64,000 nucleotides of DNA from Methanolobus sediminis (GCF_031312595.1 NZ_CP133592.1:682001-746000); one strand, 5' to 3'; counted from the stretch's first letter, positions 15,125-26,890 are shown. Notes: generated by a model from the sequence alone, not told the origin. A program made the numbers and translations.

Positions 15125-18100
15125 TTGACTTTGAATGTAATTAACTTTGGTTTTGTAAGAAAATTAACCTCATTTTTTCAGATGCTACTTGTTTTCCTTA
15201 TAATCCTCTCTTTAATACCGCTGATTCAAACAGCTAAGGCGGAGGATTTACCAGACCTTATTATTGAAAGTATCACACTTGATCCTGCAAGTCCTAAAAC
15301 AGGCGATACTGTAACCTATACAGTGAGTTACAAGAATCAGGGTCAACTAAGCGCAGGCTCAAGTTTCTATGTCTGCCTGTATGTTGATGACAAATTAATA
15401 AAAGACAATTCTGTTGGTGATCTTGCTTCGGGTTCGTCTTCAACCACTACTTTTACCTCTACCATAGGTCGTGATCTGGCAGGTGGTGACCATAGTGCAA
15501 TAGCTTATGTTGATATGAGGAACAAGGATAGCTATTATGCACGCATCATTGAAAGTTCCGAATCCAACAATCAGTTCTCAAAGACATTTCAGATAACAAA
15601 ACAGGAACCAGACCTTATTATTGAAAGTATCACACTTGATCCTGCAAGTCCTAAAACAGGCGATACTGTAACCTATACAGTGAGTTACAAGAATCAGGGT
15701 CAACTAAGCGCAGGCTCAAGTTTCTATGTCTGCCTGTATGTTGATGACAAATTAATAAAGGACAATTCTGTTGGTGATCTTGCTTCGGGTTCGTCTTCAA
15801 CCACTACTTTTACTTCTACCATAGGTCGTGATCTGGCGGGTGGTGACCATAGTGCAATAGCTTATGTTGATATGAGGAACAAGGATAGCTATTATGCACG
15901 CATCACTGAAAGTTCCGAATCCAACAATCAGTTCTCAAAGACATTTCAGATAACAAAACAGGAACCAGACCTTATTATTGAAAGTATCACACTTGATCCT
16001 GCAAGTCCTAAAACAGGCGATACTGTAACCTATACAGTGAGTTACAAGAATCAGGGTCAACTAAGCGCAGGCTCAAGTTTCTATGTCTGCCTGTATGTTG
16101 ATGACAAATTAATAAAGGACAATTCTGTTGGTGATCTTGCTTCGGGTTCGTCTTCAACCACTACTTTTACTTCTACCATAGGTCGTGATCTGGCGGGTGG
16201 TGACCATAGTGCAATAGCTTATGTTGATATGAGGAACAAGGATAGCTATTATGCACGCATCACTGAAAGTTCCGAATCCAACAATCAGTTCTCAAAGACA
16301 TTTCAGATAACAAAACAGGAACCAGACCTTATTATTGAAAGTATCACACTTGATCCTGCAAGTCCTAAAACAGGCGATACTGTAACCTATACAGTGAGTT
16401 ACAAGAATCAGGGTCAACTAAGCGCAGGCTCAAGTTTCTATGTCTGCCTGTATGTTGATGACAAATTAATAAAGGACAATTCTGTTGGTGATCTTGCTTC
16501 GGGTTCGTCTTCAACCACTACTTTTACTTCTACCATAGGTCGTGATCTGGCGGGTGGTGACCATAGTGCAATAGCTTATGTTGATATGAGGAACAAGGAT
16601 AGCTATTATGCACGCATCACTGAAAGTTCCGAATCCAACAATCAGTTCTCAAAGACATTTCAGATAACAAAACAGGAACCAGACCTTATTATTGAAAGTA
16701 TCACACTTGATCCTGCAAGTCCTAAAACAGGCGATACTGTAACCTATACAGTGAGTTACAAGAATCAGGGTCAACTAAGCGCAGGCTCAAGTTTCTATGT
16801 CTGCATGTATGTTGATGACAAATTAATAAAGGACAATTCTGTTGGTGATCTTGCTTCGGGTTCGTCTTCAACCACTACTTTTACCTCTACAATAGGTCGT
16901 GATCTGGCAAGTGGTGACCATAGTGCAATAGCTTATGTTGATATGAGGAACAAGGATAGCTATTATGCACGCATCATTGAAAGTTCCGAATCCAACAATC
17001 AATTCTCAAAAACTTTCCCTATAATAAATATGCAACCGGACCTTATAATTGAAAATATTACACTTGACCCTGCCAATCCTAAAACCGGCGATACTGTAAC
17101 CTATACTGTTAATTACAAGAATCAAGGTTCTTTAAGTGCAGGTTCAAGTTTCTATGTTTGCTTGTATGTTGATGAAAAATTAATAAAGGACAAGTCTGTC
17201 ACTGATCTTGCTTCTGGTGCATCTTCTAGTACTACTTTCACCTCTACCATTGGCCGTGACATGGGAAGTGGTAATCATAATGTTGTAGCTTATGTTGATA
17301 TGCGGAACAAGGACAGTAATTCTGCCCGCATAGCCGAAAGTTCTGAGACCAATAATAAAAAAGACGTGGTCTTCAGTGTTGAGAAAATATATTCCTATGC
17401 AAGTTTAATCGTTACTGTACAAGATTCTAGGAACTCTGCTGCCCTGGAAAATGCCGAAGTGCGTTTAAATGGAGAACTTATAGGAAAGACGAGTTCCAAT
17501 GGCGTGCTAATGGCTGAAATAATTGAAGGAGAAAACTATGTTTTGGGTGTCAATCGATCGGATTATGATTCGAGTGTTCAAACATTCAATTTAGGTTATG
17601 ATGTAGAAAAAAAAGAAATCAAGGTTTCATTGAAATATGCTAAGGTTCCGGTTCTAATCAGGGTAAAGGATGAGAAAAACCAACCGATAAGCAACGCAAA
17701 GATATATTTTGATGATAACGATGTAGGTGTCACTGATATTGATGGAGAGATTACAGGTGAAGCTAAAAAGAATAGCAATGTAATGTTAAAAGTGACTAAA
17801 GATGGTTATTATGAAGAAAACTCATTGATTCAGATTGGAACTTCTAAGTCAACACAATTAGTTAAATTGAAACTTGAAGATAAAACGATCCCTAACATCA
17901 TAATCGATAAAATAGAGATTATTGGAGATGATGACGAAATTTTAGAAGAAGGTGAATCTTTAAAAATGATATATACTGTTACTGACAACAGTGGAGTTAC
18001 AAAGATAACCTGTGATCTGGATGGAGTTGAAATAGATTCCTATTCATCAAAAGGGACTTATTCAACAATAACCCCTAACCTGAAAATAGGAAATCACAAT

Positions 18101-18661
18101 ATTCATTTTGAAGCTGTTGACGATGACGTTAATGCCCATAAGGCTTCAAAAGATTTTCCAATATCTGTTTCGAAAAAAGGTCCGAATGTTGTATTCAAAA
18201 CAACCAAAAACAATATAGGAATCGGAGAGAATGCAGTTTTTACACTCGGAGTATTGAATCCTATTGGAAATCCAACGATGGATGTGCAACTCATTCTTGA
18301 AACCTCTGATGGTGTGTCGGTGTCAGGTAGTTCATTTGCAAAGTCTGGTGCAGGAATGTATACTGCTTCTTATAATATTGAGCCAGGTGATGATATGAAA
18401 TACATGACATTCAATGTTCAAGGAAACGAAGTTGGTACTTATAAGATAAAGTCTGAAGTGCATTACCATATCCCGGGTGAAGATACTGTAGTTCAGAAAA
18501 AAGAAATTAGTCTCCAAGTAAATGATGGAAAGCTCCGTTCCACAGACAAGGATATTGGATCATTGATGAATGTTACAAGTAATCCAATTCCGGGATTTTC
18601 AGGAATATTTACTTTGTTTGGATTCTTGCTAGCAATTTTATCTAAGAAAAAAGAGATGTGA
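15125..18661 (+). CDS. Surface protein with six tandem CARDB repeats and sorting signal
   Basis: About 1178 residues. A signal peptide ends near TAKA. Six 119-residue CARDB-type Ig-like repeats follow (starting PDLIIESITLDPASPKTGDT), then two Ig-like/carboxypeptidase-regulatory-like domains (SLIVTVQDSRNSAALENAEV; PVLIRVKDEKNQPISNAKIY). A further beta domain begins GPNVVFKTTKNN, and the C-terminus is NPIPGFSG plus a hydrophobic helix and KKK. That ending looks like a PGF-CTERM/archaeosortase signal. The role is probably adhesion or S-layer association. I prefer TTG at 15125, nine bases after a GGTGG SD; GTG at 15110 is the longest alternative. The ~150-residue C-terminal beta domain is shared with the protein at 19696. 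Confidence 0.85.
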   Translation: MTLNVINFGFVRKLTSFFQMLLVFLIILSLIPLIQTAKAEDLPDLIIESITLDPASPKTGDTVTYTVSYKNQGQLSAGSSFYVCLYVDDKLIKDNSVGDLASGSSSTTTFTSTIGRDLAGGDHSAIAYVDMRNKDSYYARIIESSESNNQFSKTFQITKQEPDLIIESITLDPASPKTGDTVTYTVSYKNQGQLSAGSSFYVCLYVDDKLIKDNSVGDLASGSSSTTTFTSTIGRDLAGGDHSAIAYVDMRNKDSYYARITESSESNNQFSKTFQITKQEPDLIIESITLDPASPKTGDTVTYTVSYKNQGQLSAGSSFYVCLYVDDKLIKDNSVGDLASGSSSTTTFTSTIGRDLAGGDHSAIAYVDMRNKDSYYARITESSESNNQFSKTFQITKQEPDLIIESITLDPASPKTGDTVTYTVSYKNQGQLSAGSSFYVCLYVDDKLIKDNSVGDLASGSSSTTTFTSTIGRDLAGGDHSAIAYVDMRNKDSYYARITESSESNNQFSKTFQITKQEPDLIIESITLDPASPKTGDTVTYTVSYKNQGQLSAGSSFYVCMYVDDKLIKDNSVGDLASGSSSTTTFTSTIGRDLASGDHSAIAYVDMRNKDSYYARIIESSESNNQFSKTFPIINMQPDLIIENITLDPANPKTGDTVTYTVNYKNQGSLSAGSSFYVCLYVDEKLIKDKSVTDLASGASSSTTFTSTIGRDMGSGNHNVVAYVDMRNKDSNSARIAESSETNNKKDVVFSVEKIYSYASLIVTVQDSRNSAALENAEVRLNGELIGKTSSNGVLMAEIIEGENYVLGVNRSDYDSSVQTFNLGYDVEKKEIKVSLKYAKVPVLIRVKDEKNQPISNAKIYFDDNDVGVTDIDGEITGEAKKNSNVMLKVTKDGYYEENSLIQIGTSKSTQLVKLKLEDKTIPNIIIDKIEIIGDDDEILEEGESLKMIYTVTDNSGVTKITCDLDGVEIDSYSSKGTYSTITPNLKIGNHNIHFEAVDDDVNAHKASKDFPISVSKKGPNVVFKTTKNNIGIGENAVFTLGVLNPIGNPTMDVQLILETSDGVSVSGSSFAKSGAGMYTASYNIEPGDDMKYMTFNVQGNEVGTYKIKSEVHYHIPGEDTVVQKKEISLQVNDGKLRSTDKDIGSLMNVTSNPIPGFSGIFTLFGFLLAILSKKKEM
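15254..17395 (+). repeat. Six tandem 357-bp CARDB repeat units
   Basis: Units start at 15254, 15611, 15968, 16325, 16682 and 17039, each exactly 357 bases (119 codons). I see no difference between units 2, 3 and 4. Units 1 and 5 differ at a handful of sites, and unit 6 is clearly diverged. This points to recent unequal exchange or gene conversion; copy number may vary between strains or be altered by assembly. Confidence 0.95.
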
Positions 18662-18692
18662 ATCTTTTTTATTTTAAAGCATACTCCCTCTT

Positions 18693-19679
18693 CTAGAGGG
18701 ATAATTTTTTTGATATGATAATTCTAAGGATTGTAAACAACAAAAAAAGACTAATTAAATTGATAATATACTGTTCTTTCAATATGACTGGAGAGTAATA
18801 ATAAAAGATGGAGACAGAAATGATTACGATGAGACTTTGCAAAAGTGAGATATCGTTGAACAAAGAAATAATTCTGATAAAAAGGATATTTAATATTAAG
18901 GCAAAAAGAGATATAATTGGTAATAATATTAAAAAAAACATTAAAATTTCAAATAAAAATGGAGTTAAAGCTAATAATGTCCAGAAAAGAACGATGTAAC
19001 ATATTATAAAATATAATGTGTATAATGGATATTCTAAAAATCTCTTGATAACAACTTGTACATCCCCTTGAAACCCGTTTTTTTCGATGTCAATTGAGCT
19101 TGGCATTGCTTCAGAGAATGAAAATATTAATATAATTGTCAGCAAGATATCCTTAAATTTACTCAAATTCAAATTGAGTATAACATTAGTAACATCTATA
19201 ATTATGAACATTACATTTTTTAGATATATCTTTAAAAGAATAAAGGAATCATTCATAGGATATAGTAAGAATAGTTTATCGGGCAAATCTATATATCCTA
19301 ATATTAAAAACAAAACAGACGTTATTATTGGCGGAATGAAGGCAGGAGCAGTGCTAATTGCTTGACATGATATCCATTGAAAATATCCAAACTTATGGTT
19401 ATTCCGATGAATAACATATCCTCCGTGTGAGGTGACTTTGAAATCTTTGACTTCATTCCCAGTGGTCAGTGCAGTGACTGCGTGACTAAGTTCATGGATG
19501 AATACTGCCCACCAGTTCATCGAACTAAAAAGTAAGGGATGCTTATGTTGAATACATGATCTACATACATTTGCTCTATTTGACACGATACTTTGAACTA
19601 TTAACAAAGAAAGAATTACAAAAACAAAAGAAAAGGGAATTACAAGAATATCAATAAAACCCTTTTCTAGATTAACCAA
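18693..19679 (-). CDS. M50-like membrane metalloprotease
   Basis: A 328-residue, strongly hydrophobic protein with roughly eight membrane helices. A HELSH zinc-protease motif (HExxH, residues 62-66) is embedded at the end of helix 2, followed by AVTALTTGNEVKDFKVTSHGGYV, as in M50 site-2-protease-like and YUFx proteins. A second zinc ligand (NxxPxxxxD-type) is not evident, so activity is uncertain. CxxC plus CxxH (CRSCIQHKH) precede the motif. The TTG start is 16 bases after the stop of the sorted protein gene, so the two form an operon; processing or sorting of that protein and the CARDB protein is a reasonable inference. Confidence 0.7.
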   Translation of the reverse strand: MVNLEKGFIDILVIPFSFVFVILSLLIVQSIVSNRANVCRSCIQHKHPLLFSSMNWWAVFIHELSHAVTALTTGNEVKDFKVTSHGGYVIHRNNHKFGYFQWISCQAISTAPAFIPPIITSVLFLILGYIDLPDKLFLLYPMNDSFILLKIYLKNVMFIIIDVTNVILNLNLSKFKDILLTIILIFSFSEAMPSSIDIEKNGFQGDVQVVIKRFLEYPLYTLYFIICYIVLFWTLLALTPFLFEILMFFLILLPIISLFALILNILFIRIISLFNDISLLQSLIVIISVSIFYYYSPVILKEQYIINLISLFLLFTILRIIISKKLSL

Positions 19680-19695
19680 CTTTATTCACATCTCA

Positions 19696-20358
19696 TTAAT
19701 TTGATTTAGTCTTTCGGAACAAAACAAATGCTGAAACACATATCACAGATGACAGGAATGAGAAACCAGGTATTGTTAAGTTTGTTTCAGTAGTCTCTTC
19801 AGAAGATTCTTCTTCATCATCTACTGGATCAGGAGTAATTTCATCAGATTTTTCCTTAACAAAGACTGACATTGTCTGTTGAAGCATCATATATTCATCC
19901 TTATTGCCTTCGGGATAATATATCACTTGAGACTCTAGTGCTTTTTCACCCAATTCCGTAGATGTAATCTGGATTGATACATGGTTCTCTTGACCGGGTC
20001 TGACTGTGAAATGGCCTATATTCTGATTAGACCCACTGCTTGCAAAAGTTGTTGCAGTAACATAAACTCCGCTTGGAGCTTTTATTATTACATCAACATC
20101 CAAGTTAACATCATTTGCTGCAGGGTTTATCATTGACAAAGTAATGATTGCCGGGTCTGTTTTTTCTACATAGTTTTTGGTTGAAGTCAGACTTATAGAG
20201 GGTGCAAGTCTAAATTTGCCTGAAGAAGTTTCTGTAGTAGTATCTTCAGTAACTGAAGCGTTGTCAGAGTTATCTTCTGCCATTGATAAAGGTACTATAG
20301 CTGTGAATAAGATACAAATTAAGCAGAATATTAAAAATTTAAATATATAGTTTCTAAT
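19696..20358 (-). CDS. Exported protein with PGF-type sorting signal; apparent ATT start
   Basis: The first ATG (20283) begins MAEDNSDNAS, but 25 in-frame codons upstream encode RNYIFKF followed by a hydrophobic stretch ending PLSMA, an obvious signal peptide. No ATG, GTG or TTG occurs in that part before the upstream stop. The SD GAGGTGG at 20363-20369 positions ATT at 20356-20358 as the probable start, giving 220 residues. A beta domain (APSISLTSTKNYVEKTD to QQTMSVFVKE) resembles the C-terminal domain of the CARDB protein. An acidic Thr/Glu linker follows, then TIPGFSF with a hydrophobic helix and RKTK (PGF-CTERM-like). It is in an operon with the M50-like protease. Confidence 0.72.
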   Translation of the reverse strand: MRNYIFKFLIFCLICILFTAIVPLSMAEDNSDNASVTEDTTTETSSGKFRLAPSISLTSTKNYVEKTDPAIITLSMINPAANDVNLDVDVIIKAPSGVYVTATTFASSGSNQNIGHFTVRPGQENHVSIQITSTELGEKALESQVIYYPEGNKDEYMMLQQTMSVFVKEKSDEITPDPVDDEEESSEETTETNLTIPGFSFLSSVICVSAFVLFRKTKSN

Positions 20359-20370
20359 TATACCACCTCA

Positions 20371-20673
20371 TAAAGGATTACACAAGAAAGTCTCTAATAG
20401 TTATTATAAGTTTCTAAAATTTTTAACTGCTTAGTTAATATTAAATTACACATAATATAAATAATATTATACATACGCTATTAATTTTCAGCCTATATAA
20501 GATTGTAGAAATCATCTAAACTCAAGTATATGTGAGTCAATAAACGTTAGAAAAAGGCTACAAGTTCATGGGTTGTAATCGGAACTTTAGTATACAGTTT
20601 AATAAACTGAACAAAATAGGGAACTACATTTCAAATTAACTAGAAGATCACAAAAAAGAAAATTAAGATGAAA
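20371..20673. other. AT-rich intergenic region
   Basis: About 300 bases with TATA-like tracts that could serve the sorted-protein operon. No gene, hairpin or repeat was recognised. Confidence 0.4.
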
Positions 20674-20890
20674 TTACTTCATCTCAGCTTCTACAAACTT
20701 TGCAATTGCATCGTTCATTCCGCTCATCCTCGCATTGCCGCCGAGGTCGTATGTTACATACTTGCCTTCGGAGATGAACTTCTCGGTTGCTGCGAAGATT
20801 GCCTTCGACTGCTCGCTCTCGCCAAGGTAGTCAAGCATCCATGCACCTGCAAAGATGTTGCAACTGGGTTTGCCTTGTCCTGTTGAGATG
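20674..20890 (-). pseudogene. C-terminal remnant of a conventional isocitrate dehydrogenase
   Basis: Reading the minus strand up to the TAA at 20674, the last ~65 codons give NIFAGAWMLDYLGESEQSKA through MNDAIAKFVEAEM, the C-terminus of the ordinary NAD(P)-isocitrate/isopropylmalate dehydrogenase family. Just upstream, QDKANPVA, which normally precedes it, is in another frame because of a one-base deletion (GCAAC where GCAAAC is expected). Upstream of about 20890 no homology is visible and the catalytic domain is gone. Codon use (many GCA, GAG, AAG) is more like the core genome than the island. An intact, unrelated-fold isocitrate dehydrogenase follows at 21143 on the same strand. Confidence 0.85.
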
Positions 20891-20963
20891 CACTGATTAC
20901 GATGATACGGAAGAAATCAGCAAATATCGTAAAATTATATAGACATAGAACTTCGGCAGTTAT

Positions 20964-21071
20964 ATGGAAACGTTCTTTGATGAAACTCACATCACGAAAA
21001 CTGACGATTTCATGATAGAAGACGCATCTGCCTTCCTAAACCAAAAGGAAGTGGAAGCTTTAGCTCCCTGA
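20964..21071 (+). other. 35-codon ORF, probably a gene fragment
   Basis: ATG at 20964 to TGA at 21069. The product (METFFDETHITKTDDFMIED...) is acidic and protein-like in composition but has no SD and no recognised family. It lies in the scar between the dehydrogenase remnant and the monomeric dehydrogenase, so it may be debris from the exchange. Confidence 0.25.
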
Positions 21072-21142
21072 TCACATTGATTATTTAGATGCTAAAAAAA
21101 CCCGGCGCATACCGTGGCTTTACATTTGTTTCCACAATAAAA

Positions 21143-23389
<2,247 letters not shown>

Positions 23390-23587
23390 TTAATATTGCT
23401 CAAAATCAATAAGTATTTTAACAAATTGTAATTTTAAAATCGTAAATTATAATATGAACATGAAAATTCAAATTGCTTTATTGACGACGACATCATATAT
23501 ATTTCATACCCAGAAAGCAAACATACACTAAAAGATAAGGATAAAGATAAGAAGAAAAAAGAAAAATATCTGAAAATGCCCGATATA

Positions 23588-23830
23588 TCAGGCTTTTGCA
23601 GATTTTTTAGGTGAATCCGTTACTTTTGCCAGATTCTTTAGTCGCAGAAGCGTCATTGCAAAAATATAAGCAAAGCCTAATATTATAATGAAGATCAGCA
23701 CAGCTTTCAGACCTGTAACCGTCCCTGAAATAATTACCAGAGCTGCAAGTATCATGATTATCAACTGACCCAGCAGGGACAACAAACTTGATTGGACTTC
23801 CCTGTGTTTTAAAAACAATTTCAGGTTCAT
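23588..23830 (-). CDS. Small two-helix membrane protein
   Basis: 80 residues: a short basic N-terminus (MNLKLFLKHREVQ), two long hydrophobic helices (residues ~15-38 and 42-62), and a Lys/Ser-rich cytoplasmic tail. There is no recognised family or motif. It is divergent from the TatD gene, with overlapping promoter space. The start lacks an SD, so a leaderless transcript is possible. A separate gene by position and composition; function unknown. Confidence 0.6.
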   Translation of the reverse strand: MNLKLFLKHREVQSSLLSLLGQLIIMILAALVIISGTVTGLKAVLIFIIILGFAYIFAMTLLRLKNLAKVTDSPKKSAKA

Positions 23831-23905
23831 ATGGTTATATAATCCACAATTTGCATATATACCTGACCGCCTACATTTTTAGATAAAAAACTCATATAGT
23901 ACATT

Positions 23906-24748
23906 ATGACACAGAGTTTTCCCATCACAGACGAGCATATGCATATTGACCCAAGGGCAAAGGGACTGAAAGCTGTCAAAGAGTTCCAGAACGCAGGTGG
24001 CACACATATCTTCCTTGTTATGAAACCTAGCTGGACACTTGGCATCAAAGTCACTAAACCGGAAGATCAGATCGCAGTCTTTGAGGAAACGATAGACATC
24101 TCAAAACAGATAAACGAAACAGGCGTCACATCATTCCCGGTTCTGGGGGTGCATCCCGCAGAAATAACAAAACTCACCGAATACATGGAACTTTCAAAAG
24201 CCGTTGAGACCATGAAAGGCGGACTTGACATTGCAGCCGACTATGTAAATCGTGGGCTTGCAGTAGGTCTTAAAAGTGGAAGACCTCATTATCCGGTCAG
24301 CCCTGAAGTATGGGACGCATCTAACGAGGTCATGGAATATGCATTCACACTTGCCAGAGACCTTGACTGTGCCGTACAGCTACACACAGAAGACGTTGGA
24401 GAGCCGGAACTAATAGATATTGCAGACCGTGCCAGAAAAACAGGAATAAAAATGTATAAGGTTGTAAAACACTATGCACCACCACTGGTCGATGTGTGCG
24501 AAAGACTGGGAATATTCCCCGGTGTACTGGCAGGCAAAGGAGCCATTGAAGAAGCGCTTGAACAGGGAACCCGTTTCATGATGGAAACCGATTATATCGA
24601 TGACCCTGACAGACCCGGAGCAGTACTAGGTCCGAAAACAATACCCAGAAGAACACTTAAACTTGCAGAGGAGTTCGGCGAAGAACCTTTCTGGAAGATC
24701 CATAAGGAAAATCCGGAAAAGGTCTACGAAGTGGATATCGAACTCTGA
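23906..24748 (+). CDS. TatD-family metal-dependent hydrolase
   Basis: A 280-residue amidohydrolase-fold protein. Metal-ligand motifs appear in order: DEHMHID (residues ~8-14), GLKSGRPH near 131, QLHTED near 158, a histidine in VVKHYAPP, and METDYIDDP near 233. TatD proteins include 3'-5' DNA exonucleases and other phosphoesterases; archaeal members of this COG1099 type are uncharacterised. A TATA-like tract (GCATATATACC) lies about 55 bases before the ATG. It is monocistronic, converging on the glycerate kinase gene. Confidence 0.85.
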   Translation: MTQSFPITDEHMHIDPRAKGLKAVKEFQNAGGTHIFLVMKPSWTLGIKVTKPEDQIAVFEETIDISKQINETGVTSFPVLGVHPAEITKLTEYMELSKAVETMKGGLDIAADYVNRGLAVGLKSGRPHYPVSPEVWDASNEVMEYAFTLARDLDCAVQLHTEDVGEPELIDIADRARKTGIKMYKVVKHYAPPLVDVCERLGIFPGVLAGKGAIEEALEQGTRFMMETDYIDDPDRPGAVLGPKTIPRRTLKLAEEFGEEPFWKIHKENPEKVYEVDIEL

Positions 24749-24772
24749 ATATGCCTTTTTACTTTTTTGTAT

Positions 24773-26098
24773 TCAGAACATATCCACCAGAATAATGTAT
24801 ATGTCCATAACATTTGTTCCCGTGGGACCGGTCTTTATCAGGTCACCTGTTTCCTTAAAGAATCCATAGGAATTATTGTTGGAAAGAAACATGCGTGCAT
24901 CCAGTTGCAAATTTCTTCCACCCTGGACAGTTTCACCGTCAGCAAACGCACCGGCACAGTCTGTAGTTCCATCGTTGCCATCTGTTCCTGCCGCGAGTAA
25001 AAGAACATCATTCAGCTCTGCAACCTCTATAGCAAAAGACAATGCCATCTCCTGGCACCTACCGCCTAAACCTTTGCCTTTCATAGTAACAGTTGTTTCA
25101 CCACCTGCAAGTATACAGGCAGGAAGGGGAAGAGGAGTACCTCTACGACGTTCTTCTCTGGCAATTGCTGCAAAAACCTTGGCAACTTCTTTAGCCTCAC
25201 CTACAACAGAGGATGTAAGCACCATGGTATTGTAACCCAGTTCAGAAGCCTTTTTCTCAGCTTTCAGAAGTGCAAGGGAATTGTTTCCCACAAGATAATG
25301 ACTGGCTTTTTCAAAAACCGGTGCTCCTGACCCGGGGGTTTCCTCAATAACACCTTCCAGTCCATCGTCAAGCACACCGGCAACCGCTGGAGATAACGCA
25401 ATATTATATCTTTCGACGATATCATGAAAATCTACAAAAGAAGATGTATCAGGGACAGTAGGACCTGAAGCTATTACATCAAGAGGATCACCTACAACAT
25501 CAGAAAGTATCAGGCTGACAGATTCTGAAGGGAAGGCCATTTTTGCAAGACCACCACCTTTTATGGCACACAGGTGTTTTCTTACGACATTAAGCTCATC
25601 AATAGTTGCACCGGCACGCATCAGGCTGTCAGTGAGCTTTGCCATATCTGTAAGTGAAACTCCCTTGCGTGGGTATGTTACGAGCGCAGAGCCTCCGCCT
25701 GATATGAGGAAAAATATCAGGTCATTAGAATCGGTAGTCTCAAGAAGATTATGGATCATTTTTCCGGCTGCAATACTGTTATCATCCGGCATTGGATGAC
25801 TTGCTTCAAAAACCCTGATCCTGGAAAGAGGAGCTGCAAATCCTTTTTTAGTAACAGCAATGCCACTTGTAAGAGAATCATCAAGGATCTCTTCCATGGC
25901 CTTTGACATTGGTATGGATGCTTTTCCAAAAGCGATAACATAAATATTCGCGTAATGAGAGAGATCGTAAGAGCGGCCATTTATAAATAATTCATTACCA
26001 TTTTTTTCAAGTGATCTGTAAATACATGCTTTTGGGTCAACTGCCGCAATTGCCTCAGACATAATGGAATATGCATCGTTCCTCATCTTTTCATTCAT
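24773..26098 (-). CDS. Glycerate 2-kinase (MOFRL family)
   Basis: 441 residues, the usual length for type-II glycerate kinase (GckA/TtuD). The N-terminal DUF4147 part has IAFGKASIPMSKAM and the glycine-rich SGGGSALVTYP. The C-terminal MOFRL domain contains GGETTVTMKGKGLGGRCQEMAL and AAGTDGNDGTTDCAGAF. In archaea it phosphorylates glycerate to 2-phosphoglycerate, feeding lower glycolysis; pyruvate kinase lies 6 kb away. ATG at 26098 is preceded by GGATGG. It is followed at short distance on the same strand by nothing, and preceded by the PEBP lipoprotein gene 35 bases upstream, so the two are probably co-transcribed. Confidence 0.92.
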   Translation of the reverse strand: MNEKMRNDAYSIMSEAIAAVDPKACIYRSLEKNGNELFINGRSYDLSHYANIYVIAFGKASIPMSKAMEEILDDSLTSGIAVTKKGFAAPLSRIRVFEASHPMPDDNSIAAGKMIHNLLETTDSNDLIFFLISGGGSALVTYPRKGVSLTDMAKLTDSLMRAGATIDELNVVRKHLCAIKGGGLAKMAFPSESVSLILSDVVGDPLDVIASGPTVPDTSSFVDFHDIVERYNIALSPAVAGVLDDGLEGVIEETPGSGAPVFEKASHYLVGNNSLALLKAEKKASELGYNTMVLTSSVVGEAKEVAKVFAAIAREERRRGTPLPLPACILAGGETTVTMKGKGLGGRCQEMALSFAIEVAELNDVLLLAAGTDGNDGTTDCAGAFADGETVQGGRNLQLDARMFLSNNNSYGFFKETGDLIKTGPTGTNVMDIYIILVDMF

Positions 26099-26133
26099 AT
26101 AATTCCATCCTGAACTTTTTTATTTTCAGCTTA

Positions 26134-26748
26134 TTAACGACTGTAAGTTCCCATCAGTTCGCCATATGCCAGTACATGTCCACTTATGGCATCTTCAACC
26201 AGGGCTCTTTCTGAACCACTTTCCAGATCCAGTTCCGTGTCAAGTGCATACACCTTGAAAAAGTATCTATGGGTTCCGGCAGGTGGGCACGGTCCTATGT
26301 ATGATAGCTTGCCTGCACTATTTTTACCTTCGATCCCCGGAATACTGTCTTCATCTATCCGAGAGTCTACAGGAATATTCCAGACTACCCAGTGGGTGAA
26401 TGTACCTATGGTCGCATCGGGGTCATTCATTATCAATAAGAGAGAAACAGCTTCTGTTGGAATGCCGGATATTTCCAGATCTGGATTGATAACCTCACCG
26501 TCACATGTATACTTTACTGGTATACCTTCAGCATTTTCAAAGGCTGAACTGGTAACTGTTAGTGTATCGGAAATCATAGTATCATCATCCAGACTGACCG
26601 CTGTATCATCTGTGACATCTGCAGCTTTACCACCTGGAACATCAGTAGCTTCTTCCCGGACATCATCTGAACCCGTACAACCCGACAATGCAACAGAAAA
26701 AACCACTAAAATTATTATTCCAATTCTTATGATATACTGAGAGTGCAT
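26134..26748 (-). CDS. YbhB/PEBP-family lipoprotein
   Basis: 204 residues. The signal peptide has a lipobox (ALSGC) near residue 24, followed by an acidic linker. The phosphatidylethanolamine-binding protein (Raf-kinase-inhibitor-like) domain contains YTCDGEVINPDLEISG, MNDPDATIGTFTHWVVWNIP and GPCPPAGTHRYFFKVYALD. Bacterial and archaeal members bind phosphate-like ligands; the function is unknown. SD GGTGAT precedes the ATG at 26748. It precedes the glycerate kinase gene on the same strand. Confidence 0.9.
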   Translation of the reverse strand: MHSQYIIRIGIIILVVFSVALSGCTGSDDVREEATDVPGGKAADVTDDTAVSLDDDTMISDTLTVTSSAFENAEGIPVKYTCDGEVINPDLEISGIPTEAVSLLLIMNDPDATIGTFTHWVVWNIPVDSRIDEDSIPGIEGKNSAGKLSYIGPCPPAGTHRYFFKVYALDTELDLESGSERALVEDAISGHVLAYGELMGTYSR

Positions 26749-26890
26749 AGTATCACCTGAAAGAATTGATATGAACGCTTAACCCCGGTTATATTTAATA
26801 TAAGTAATACACTTACTGCCGATTATTTATTGTTTGTGGCATATTCTGAAAAGAGATGGCAGCAAAGCTACCAATATTAGTATTTGGCAT

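Noticed and set aside
15254-17395. Repeat array considered as CRISPR or satellite DNA
   Set aside because: The unit is 357 bases, in frame, without spacers, and encodes a CARDB domain; it is a protein repeat.
26186-26740. 184-codon antisense frame over the PEBP lipoprotein gene
   Set aside because: The lipobox and PEBP motifs on the other strand explain the sequence; the antisense product is Ser/Pro-rich noise.
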